Assembly (NCBI GenBank): GCA_020056865.1
Contig: JAGVGX010000234.1
Span: 1 to 5,206 of the forward strand
Reading direction: 5' to 3'
DNA from: Desulfobacterales bacterium
Lineage (GTDB): Bacteria; Desulfobacterota; Desulfobacteria; Desulfobacterales; BuS5
DNA: 5,206 nt
The notes below the pieces were generated by a model. It had not been told where the DNA came from. It was given only the letters and a program-made list of their open reading frames with translations, and did not search any database. Of the stretch, positions 1-3,678 are shown piece by piece (position 1 is the first letter of the stretch; each line of letters begins with the position of its first letter). Both the position numbers and the translations under genes were made by a program.

Positions 1-90
1 ATCGATGAGCGAAAAATATATGTTTTATCTGTAATCGATTCACGGCGGAATGTTGAAGATATTCTATTGTCAAGATTGGTTGGCAAATAA
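1..90 (+). CDS. RelE/ParE-family toxin, C-terminal fragment (cut by window edge)
   Basis: An open frame enters from the left edge and stops at TAA 88-90, giving 29 residues. The visible part includes YVLSVIDSRRNVEDILLSRL. This matches the C-terminal strand and helix of ParE-like members of the RelE/ParE superfamily, where a pattern such as YVLAVIDGRRD...L..RL is common. Such toxins are small proteins, about 95-110 residues, that act on gyrase (ParE) or on ribosome-bound mRNA (RelE) and are neutralised by an antitoxin normally encoded just upstream. Most of the gene and any antitoxin lie outside the window, so target and activity cannot be assigned. The stop falls 9 bases before an attC, so this is the last gene of its cassette. 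Confidence 0.68.
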   Translation: MDERKIYVLSVIDSRRNVEDILLSRLVGK

Positions 91-99
91 GATAGAAGC

Positions 100-161
100 C
101 GCGAACAACGGCATTAAGAGCGACGGCAAAAAGCCGCCGCGCCTTATGCCGGGCGTTGGGC
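100..161 (+). other. attC recombination site 1
   Basis: The right-hand core box is GTTGGGC at 155-161, a perfect GTTRRRY. A degenerate left box, CGCGAAC, lies at 100-106. Inside, CGGCAT (109-114) pairs with ATGCCG (146-151) and AAG (116-118) pairs with CTT (143-145). T115 and A119 are left unpaired on the left arm, as expected for the extrahelical bases that orient attC folding. The inner stem CGGC/GCCG closes an AAAAA loop at 128-132. Length is about 62 bases, within the usual attC range. The site separates the RelE/ParE cassette from the next cassette. The left box departs from RYYYAAC, so its exact left edge is uncertain by a few bases. Confidence 0.8.
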
Positions 162-162
162 G

Positions 163-170
163 AGGAGGGG
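163..170 (+). promoter_or_regulatory. Strong Shine-Dalgarno sequence that fixes a start at 180
   Basis: AGGAGGGG at 163-170 is a near-ideal ribosome binding site. The ATG at 180 begins 11 bases after AGGAGG; a second ATG in the same frame at 171 directly abuts the site and is too close. The frame opened at 180 closes at TGA 246-248, after 22 codons. The recognisable protein lies in another frame, and this is the main reason to suspect a frameshift in the following gene. Confidence 0.6.
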
Positions 171-179
171 ATGATAATA

Positions 180-402
180 ATGGCCAGATCAACGATATGC
201 AACATTGGAACCCGTATGGTTAGTGGACGACGCAATAGAAATGCGTGACAACGCGAGGAGTCGCGGGCTTGATTACCCCGACTTTCGGTGTCCAGAGTGC
301 GGCGCGTCTGTCCGGCCCCATCGTGCGGGTAGCGGCGCTTGCGCCCACTTTGAACATCTGTCTCGTAATCCAAATTGCAGATTGAGTGATCCGGCCAGAT
401 GA
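180..402 (+). pseudogene. CoiA-like zinc-finger cassette protein, apparently frameshifted
   Basis: The frame ending at TGA 400-402 encodes a small protein with a likely zinc-binding arrangement. FRCPECGASVRPH supplies CxxC and a His, then HFEHL and a later Cys follow (NPNCRL). This resembles the N-terminal domain seen in CoiA-like competence proteins and in many short integron-cassette proteins. In its own frame the only usable start is TTG 205, which has no ribosome binding site. The strong site at 163-170 serves ATG 180, which begins MARS in a different frame. Dropping one A at 191-192 joins the two as MARSRYATLEPVWLVDDAIE, a continuous 73-residue protein. I therefore infer a one-base insertion that inactivated the gene, or a sequencing error. 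The alternative is an intact 65-residue protein from TTG 205. Cellular role is unknown. Confidence 0.55.
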
Positions 403-455
403 GCTATATTCAGCCGAAGATCATTATTCTTAGGTCAATCATTTGTATTGAGTGA
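381..455 (+). repeat. Pair of 9-bp direct repeats flanking the brnT promoter and leader
   Basis: ATTGAGTGA occurs at 381-389 and again at 447-455, 66 bases apart. The first copy overlaps the proposed -35 box of the toxin-antitoxin promoter. The second lies just ahead of the toxin ATG at 460. They could be operator half-sites for autoregulation by the antitoxin, or a chance or recombination-derived repeat. Only the exact match is observed; the function is inference. Confidence 0.35.
382..410 (+). promoter_or_regulatory. Putative sigma70 promoter for the brnT-brnA pair
   Basis: TTGAGT (382-387) and TATATT (405-410) are separated by exactly 17 bases. They match the -35 and -10 consensus at 4 and 5 of 6 positions. 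Transcription would start near 417, about 43 bases before the toxin ATG at 460. The promoter overlaps the last codons of the upstream zinc-finger gene. An internal promoter fits toxin-antitoxin cassettes, which usually drive their own expression rather than rely on the integron promoter. Confidence 0.5.
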
Positions 456-459
456 CATT

Positions 460-729
460 ATGAAATTCGAGTGGGATGGAGAAAAAGAAAAACGAAACAT
501 CAGAAAGCACGCCATTTCTTTTGACGAAGCCGTTACCGTGTTTTATGATCCTTTATCGGCGACGTTCCATGACCCAGACCACTCCATTACAGAGGATAGG
601 TTCATTACCGTTGGTTATTCACCACAAGGCCATCTGCTCGTTGTTTCGCATACTGAAAGAGAGGATAAGATACGAATTATAAGCGCACGACCTGCCACAA
701 TTTCGGAAAGGAAAAGACATGAAAACTAA
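460..729 (+). CDS. brnT: BrnT-family toxin (RelE-like ribonuclease)
   Basis: This 89-residue protein has the full layout of the BrnT family. It begins MKFEWDGEKEKRNIRKH, continues with SFDEAVTVFYDP (residues 20-31) and a central E-R-...-VGYS segment, and ends with RIISAR (72-77) and ER (83-84). BrnT toxins have a RelE-like fold, cleave RNA and stop translation until bound by BrnA. The ATG at 460 is preferred over an in-frame TTG at 448 because family members start at the MKFEWD-type motif; the upstream ribosome binding site is weak. The gene overlaps the next one by 11 bases, the usual toxin-first order of brnTA operons. A promoter is proposed at 382-410. The gene looks intact. Assignment to the family is firm; activity is inferred. 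Confidence 0.92.
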   Translation: MKFEWDGEKEKRNIRKHAISFDEAVTVFYDPLSATFHDPDHSITEDRFITVGYSPQGHLLVVSHTEREDKIRIISARPATISERKRHEN

Positions 730-973
730 AATTATAGAAGAATTACGCCCTGAATATGAGTTCGATTATTCAAAGGCCGTTCGAGGTAAGTATGTTAAGC
801 GACTTATAGAGGAAGGAGCTAATGTGGCAGTCCTCGAGCCAGAAGTAGCCAAAGTGTTTACCAGTTCGGCTGCCGTGAATGAGGCACTGAAATCACTCCT
901 GGAAATCACAAAATCAACACAGCGCCTAACCAAACACTCAACCGGACGCGCGAAAAAACTGCGCGCCGGTTAG
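719..973 (+). CDS. BrnA-like antitoxin with an attC-encoded tail
   Basis: The 84-residue product is encoded immediately after brnT, overlapping it by 11 bases, with AAAGGA at 707-712 six bases before its ATG. It starts with charged residues and a RPEYEFDYSKAVRGKYVKR segment (about 10-28), then has VAVLEPEVAKVFTSSAAVNEALKSL (about 36-60). That second part reads as a strand plus helices, consistent with a ribbon-helix-helix DNA-binding domain. Antitoxins of this position bind BrnT and repress their own promoter. The sequence differs from the best-known BrnA proteins, so I leave the symbol blank. Residues from about 69 onward (RLTKHSTGRAKKLRAG) are encoded by attC 2, and the stop lies within the attC right arm. 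This tail is basic and probably not part of the conserved domain. Confidence 0.78.
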   Translation: MKTKIIEELRPEYEFDYSKAVRGKYVKRLIEEGANVAVLEPEVAKVFTSSAAVNEALKSLLEITKSTQRLTKHSTGRAKKLRAG

Positions 974-986
974 ATCGGCGTTGGGC
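924..986 (+). other. attC recombination site 2
   Basis: Both outer boxes are canonical: GCCTAAC at 924-930 (RYYYAAC) and GTTGGGC at 980-986 (GTTRRRY). Between them AACCGG (940-945) pairs with CCGGTT (966-971) and CGCGC (947-951) pairs with GCGCG (961-965). A946 is unpaired on the left arm, the expected position for an extrahelical base. The terminal loop is GAAAAAACT. Length is 63 bases. This is the best of the three sites and marks the end of the brnT-brnA cassette. The antitoxin reading frame crosses its stem and stops at 971-973. Confidence 0.92.
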
Positions 987-992
987 AGAATC

Positions 993-1022
993 TTGACTAC
1001 TACTATGGCACATATTACAGTC
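993..1022 (+). promoter_or_regulatory. Possible promoter of the nucleotidyltransferase cassette
   Basis: TTGACT (993-998) lies just past attC 2, and TACAGT (1017-1022) follows after an 18-base spacer. The -35 box matches 5 of 6 consensus positions and the -10 box 4 of 6. The start codon at 1049 is 27 bases downstream, which leaves a short leader containing a weak AAGGGA site (1029-1034). A cassette-borne promoter at this place is common for toxin-antitoxin cassettes, but the -10 box is poor. Confidence 0.3.
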
Positions 1023-1048
1023 CACAGTAAGGGAATTTCGGTTTTGCT

Positions 1049-1567
1049 ATGGAAAATACATTAGCTGTCATCAACAAACTGGAACAAGAAGGGCTCATCG
1101 GGCCATACGCCATTGGCGGAGCAATAGCTGCCACTCGATTCATTGAACCCATCCAGACCTATGATTTGGACATCTTTGTAATGCTCCCGATCTCCCCATC
1201 GGGACTGGCTTCCATCTCGCCCATATATTCCTATCTCACACAACGTGGCTATACGCCTCAAGGAGAATGCATTGTCATCGAAGGTTGGCCCGTGCAGTTT
1301 CTTCCTGTTTACAACCAGTTGACTGAAGAAGCATTAGCGCAAGCGATTGAGGTTAAATTTGGGGAAACACCTACCCGCGTACTGAGTGCAGAATATCTGG
1401 CGGCAATTATGCTGGAAACAGGTCGCCCGAAAGACCACGCGCGTTTGATTCAATTCTTTGAATCCGATGCACTGGACCTGGAAGTTCTGGAAGATATCGT
1501 GAGGCGTCACGGTTTGAAAGGAAATTGGAAGGCTTTTCGAAAACGGTTTTTGAATGAGGTTGATTGA
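1049..1567 (+). CDS. Predicted nucleotidyltransferase of a two-gene cassette
   Basis: This 172-residue protein has the polymerase-beta-like nucleotidyltransferase signature. GG at residues 23-24 (YAIGGAIAATRFIEP) is followed by TYDLDIFV with Asp39 and Asp41, the metal-binding pair. A later strand, EGWPVQFLPVYN (about 77-88), takes the place where a third acidic residue often sits, but Gln is seen there. The rest is helical, including LSAEYLAAIMLETGRPKDHARL, which resembles the C-terminal part of AbiEii-like and related nucleotidyltransferases. Enzymes of this type transfer a nucleotide to protein, RNA or small molecules, and several act as toxins. The substrate cannot be read from the sequence. 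The gene lies directly after attC 2 and 13 bases before a small partner gene. The start at 1049 is the first ATG after the attC; its ribosome site is weak and distant. Confidence 0.78.
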   Translation: MENTLAVINKLEQEGLIGPYAIGGAIAATRFIEPIQTYDLDIFVMLPISPSGLASISPIYSYLTQRGYTPQGECIVIEGWPVQFLPVYNQLTEEALAQAIEVKFGETPTRVLSAEYLAAIMLETGRPKDHARLIQFFESDALDLEVLEDIVRRHGLKGNWKAFRKRFLNEVD

Positions 1568-1580
1568 TAAGGAACGGCAC

Positions 1581-1781
1581 ATGAAATCATCTTATCCTGA
1601 CATTTCTGGCATTCTTTCCGCAAAAGCGCAGCGCAGACAGACCCTTGCGGCATTGTCATGGGAAGAGAAAGTTGCCATTGTTGAGCAGATGCGGAAATTA
1701 CTGCCCAGGGGAATGTGGAAAGACAGAGTCGCAAACAAAAAAAGCGATAGACCCAGGACAAGACGCCCAACAACGGCATGA
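1581..1781 (+). CDS. Small partner protein of the nucleotidyltransferase
   Basis: The product is 66 residues. ATG 1581 is chosen over an in-frame ATG at 1554 because AAGGAA at 1569-1574 is six bases ahead of it and this avoids overlap with the preceding gene. The core, DISGILSAKAQRRQTLAAL followed by SWEEKVAIVEQMRKLL, looks like two amphipathic helices rich in charge. I recall this style from small genes beside nucleotidyltransferases of the same type, but I know of no assigned function. The tail is strongly basic (WKDRVANKKSDRPRTRR). The last five codons fall in the half attC at 1765, and the stop is inside it. By position it is a candidate antitoxin or accessory subunit; that role is inference from gene order and size only. 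Confidence 0.66.
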   Translation: MKSSYPDISGILSAKAQRRQTLAALSWEEKVAIVEQMRKLLPRGMWKDRVANKKSDRPRTRRPTTA

Positions 1782-1784
1782 TGA
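1765..1784 (+). other. Half attC site (left arm only), truncated
   Basis: GCCCAAC at 1765-1771 is a perfect RYYYAAC box and the exact complement of the GTTGGGC ends of the two complete sites. The next bases, AACGGCATGATGA, closely match the left arm of attC 1 (AACGGCATTAAGA). No right arm follows: none of the GTT triplets from 1790 to 2041 gives GTTRRRY with a matching stem. Sequence coding for a transposase begins at about 1785 on the other strand, so the site is cut in its middle and should not be functional. Confidence 0.65.
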
Positions 1785-2009
1785 CACCTGTTGCAGAATA
1801 AGTGCTCCCAGCATCGAATAAAATTCTTTGGACGGACGGCCCATGTACCTGTCGAAAAACTTTGTAACTTGTTCAACGGGGATAGAAGGCAGAATATGTT
1901 CACGAAACAATTCTGGCCATCCGGCATCGAGCATTAGCCGTCTTTTGGGAGAAATCGTACGCCATGGATCAAAAATGTAAAGCTGATTCGGATGTTGCAT
2001 ATGTATCAT
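1785..2009 (-). pseudogene. Truncated IS1182-like transposase, N-terminal 75 residues
   Basis: From ATG 2007-2009 the minus strand encodes MIHMQHPNQLYIFDPWRTIS, then SPKRRLMLDAGWP and a GRPSKEFYSMLGALILQQ segment. This is the N-terminal region of IS1182-type transposases (DUF772-like), which are normally 400 or more residues long. AGAGGA six to seven bases upstream (within 2013-2018) supports this start over one at 2072. Family likeness ends at residue 74-75, at 1785-1790. Beyond it the frame reads through the antisense of the cassette to a stop at 1698, giving unrelated residues. The catalytic DDE part is missing, so the protein cannot transpose DNA. Family naming is from recall of this N-terminal pattern; loss of the C-terminal part is clear if that family is right. 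Confidence 0.68.
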
Positions 2010-2033
2010 GATATTCCTCTTAACCTTTTGAAA

Positions 2034-2056
2034 CTGTTGATTATTTATATCAACAG
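2034..2056. repeat. Perfect 8-bp inverted repeat with 7-base spacer
   Basis: CTGTTGAT (2034-2041) and ATCAACAG (2049-2056) are exact inverted copies around TATTTAT. On the minus strand the second arm begins at the end of the transposase -10 box and the predicted start of transcription falls in it. It is therefore placed like a repressor operator. It lacks the GC stem and T run of an intrinsic terminator. A part in an insertion-sequence end is another possibility. Confidence 0.6.
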
Positions 2057-2072
2057 AAAAAGTAAAAGTCAA
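2044..2072 (-). promoter_or_regulatory. Strong sigma70-type promoter reading into the transposase fragment
   Basis: On the minus strand TTGACT (2072-2067) and TATAAA (2049-2044) are separated by exactly 17 bases and match the consensus at 5 of 6 positions each. The bases upstream, 2073-2125, are almost pure A and T and could act as an UP element. Transcription would begin near 2037, about 28 bases before the start codon at 2009. The promoter overlaps the inverted repeat at 2034-2056. It now drives only a truncated gene, and its transcripts would run antisense into the cassette genes. Confidence 0.6.
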
Positions 2073-2125
2073 GAGAAATATTTATATATTTTAAATTATT
2101 TCAGTATGTTATAAAATAAAACTTT

Positions 2126-3142
2126 TTACGAAGCCGTCATACTTGAATGATACGCTTCTTTTGCTTCATTTTGCAAAAGAAGCTCTTTTCCGTGGTACCT
2201 TGGTGAAAAATGAAAAAGGCTAAGTTTTTTAGCCTTTGCAAGGCCGGCTATCTTACCGGCCTGTCTCGCTGTTAAATGATATTTTTTTTCAGCAATATCT
2301 TTGTGCTTTTCAAGAAAAACCGCTTCAATAAACAGGTGGTCGGCATTTTTAGCCAGCTCAACCATTTTTTCGATATTAGAAGCGCTATATGCTGCATCTG
2401 CAATATATGCAACCTTCTGACCGGATGTTATTTTTGCAATTTTATTTGCCAGGTCTTTTAAAACAAATGTCTTTGTTTTATTACTTTTTTCTCCGTATCT
2501 AACTTCAAACTCTGTGTCAGGATCGCAGAGATTTAGCAGCGCATGTTTGAATGATTGAAGCCACGGCCCTGTTTCAAGGCCAAGCGCATCTAACTGCTCC
2601 TTAATTATATTAACTTGAAAAGAGGATTGAATTGAAAAACCCAGACAGGAAATTTTATGATCAAGGATTGTAGAAGAAACCATTAAACCGGGTTCTTGTA
2701 ACAATACGCCGTTAAATGGGCGTCTGCATATTTCCGGTTCAGGCTCAAATCTGCTTGTGCACGTGTATTGTTTTGTAACAAGCGTATCATGACAAACTTC
2801 TGTTGCATGCAAAACAAGGCCGGTTTTATATTGGTCTACAAGATTCCATGCATACCCGGCAAGTTTCCCCTCAATATTTTTTAAAAATCCTTCAGGGCCA
2901 TAGAGAAAAAGTTCTTTTTCCCTCCCCAAAAAAAACCGCAGAAGCCTGTCAAAGCCACTAAAATGATCCATATGTGTATGGGAAACAAAAACATGGCTCG
3001 TTTTTAAAATATCTTTAGCAGAAACAGAATAAATGTCGCCTATATCAAACAGGATGGCTCTTTTTTCAAAATGAAATGAAATAAAAAGCCCCGGATCTTC
3101 AAAAGGCCCATTTATTAACCTTGAACAAAAGGAAGAAGGCAT
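2126..3142 (-). CDS. rnz: Ribonuclease Z-like metallo-beta-lactamase-fold nuclease
   Basis: The 338-residue protein has the zinc-ligand set of RNase Z. These are SHTHMDH (His55, His57, Asp59, His60), LDHKISCLGFSI (about 160-170), Asp249 in YIADAAYS, and the C-terminal HLTARQAGKIAG (His289) with LFHFSPRY (His311). The FLYGPEGF segment near residue 80 is also typical. RNase Z is a cytoplasmic endonuclease that trims the 3' end of precursor tRNA. Length is slightly above the usual 300-320. The ATG at 3142 shares one base with the stop of the preceding gene (TAATG), and no good ribosome site precedes it, so translational coupling is likely. No clear intrinsic terminator follows; the next bases are AT-rich. 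Other metallo-hydrolases share part of this motif set, but the HFSPRY ending favours RNase Z. Confidence 0.88.
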   Translation of the reverse strand: MPSSFCSRLINGPFEDPGLFISFHFEKRAILFDIGDIYSVSAKDILKTSHVFVSHTHMDHFSGFDRLLRFFLGREKELFLYGPEGFLKNIEGKLAGYAWNLVDQYKTGLVLHATEVCHDTLVTKQYTCTSRFEPEPEICRRPFNGVLLQEPGLMVSSTILDHKISCLGFSIQSSFQVNIIKEQLDALGLETGPWLQSFKHALLNLCDPDTEFEVRYGEKSNKTKTFVLKDLANKIAKITSGQKVAYIADAAYSASNIEKMVELAKNADHLFIEAVFLEKHKDIAEKKYHLTARQAGKIAGLAKAKKLSLFHFSPRYHGKELLLQNEAKEAYHSSMTAS

Positions 3143-3564
3143 TATTGTGGCACATATTTTTCAACCTGCCGGTTTATGCTGATATATATTTCTTCATCTG
3201 AACCAAAAACATCTATAATATCCTTATGTTTTATCAACTGTTCAATAACAAACGAGGTAATATACAAACTTACCACATTGGGTTGATTAACAAGGTTTCT
3301 TAACATGGCAATTTGATAATCTATTTCAAAATCGTCAGATCTGCCCAGCTTTTCAAGACACTTTCTGATCTGCTCTTCCATGCTGTTCTTATTGGTTGTT
3401 TCAACGAGTTTGTTTTCTATCAGTTTCATTGATATGGCATTTGCAAGAGGCTCTATACAGTCTCTAATCCCTGATATTGCTCGTCTTCTTTCATGCTCTT
3501 TTGAAGATTCTATTTTTGACAACAAACTCGATTCACGATTGCTTGGTCTGAATGCCTTACCCAT
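3142..3564 (-). CDS. Conserved-looking small protein of unknown function
   Basis: I do not recognise this protein. From ATG 3564 it has 140 residues, begins MGKAFRPSNRESSLLSKIE and ends NRQVEKYVPQ. It has no signal peptide or membrane segment and looks mainly helical, with charged stretches (SSKEHERRRAISGIRD) and a hydrophobic helix near SLYITSFVIEQLI. The start at 3564 is preferred because AAGG lies nine bases ahead of it. An in-frame ATG at 3612 would add 16 residues but has no ribosome site. The gene lies between recJ (114 bases upstream) and rnz, and its TAA overlaps the rnz ATG by one base. This placement suggests co-expression with nucleic-acid enzymes, but gives no specific function. 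Confidence 0.72.
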   Translation of the reverse strand: MGKAFRPSNRESSLLSKIESSKEHERRRAISGIRDCIEPLANAISMKLIENKLVETTNKNSMEEQIRKCLEKLGRSDDFEIDYQIAMLRNLVNQPNVVSLYITSFVIEQLIKHKDIIDVFGSDEEIYISINRQVEKYVPQ

Positions 3565-3640
3565 TTCATATCGCCTTAAAAAAATTATTGGTTCAAAGTT
3601 GCTTAAACGCATACGTTGTATACGCGTTTGTGTTTTTACA

Positions 3641-3670
3641 ATAATAAACTTCCACTGCCTCAGATTGCAA
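3641..3670 (-). promoter_or_regulatory. Possible internal promoter for the unknown gene and rnz
   Basis: In the short gap after recJ, the minus strand carries TTGCAA (3670-3665) and TATTAT (3646-3641) with an 18-base spacer. They match the consensus at 4 and 5 of 6 positions. Transcription would start near 3634, ahead of both candidate starts of the next gene. AT-rich DNA produces such matches easily, so this is tentative. Confidence 0.3.
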
Positions 3671-3678
3671 GCAAAATT

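Larger units (their letters stand above)
1..1784 (+). mobile_element. Distal end of an integron gene-cassette array (partial)
   Basis: This stretch is built as cassettes: short + strand genes each followed by an attC-type site ending in GTTGGGC. Taking recombination after the first G of that box, cassette A ends at 155, cassette B is 156-980 and cassette C starts at 981. Cassette C has lost the second half of its attC near 1784. All genes run in the same direction and the attC right-hand boxes face right, so the integrase side would be to the left, outside the window. No integrase or attI is visible, so whether this is a complete integron or an integrase-less attC cluster cannot be decided here. 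The contents (RelE/ParE, BrnT/BrnA, nucleotidyltransferase pair) are typical of large chromosomal arrays, which are known to be rich in toxin-antitoxin cassettes. Confidence 0.82.

Noticed and set aside
448..459. TTG 448 as the start of brnT
   Set aside because: It adds four residues (MSDI) ahead of the typical MKFEWD beginning and has no better ribosome site than ATG 460.
1698..1784. C-terminal extension of the transposase fragment to the stop at 1698
   Set aside because: The residues after the ILQQV point are antisense translation of the half attC and partner gene, Cys/Ser-rich and unlike any transposase. They are read-through, not part of the original protein.
1790..1796. GTTGCAG as a right-hand attC box completing the site at 1765
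   Set aside because: It does not fit GTTRRRY, would give a site of only about 32 bases, and lies in sequence that codes for the transposase.
1507..1927. Minus-strand open frames at 1507-1779 and 1592-1927
   Set aside because: They lie opposite the nucleotidyltransferase and partner genes or the transposase fragment in other frames, have no recognisable protein features and no ribosome site. They are shadows of the real genes.
2034..2056. Inverted repeat as an intrinsic terminator of the rnz operon
   Set aside because: The stem is AT-rich and is followed on the minus strand by TTTCAAAAGG rather than a T run. Its overlap with a -10 box fits an operator better.
2126..3678. Plus-strand open frames within the rnz and unknown-gene region (for example 2276-2461 and 3380-3682)
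   Set aside because: They are Phe/Cys/Ile-rich antisense translations of the minus-strand genes without start signals.
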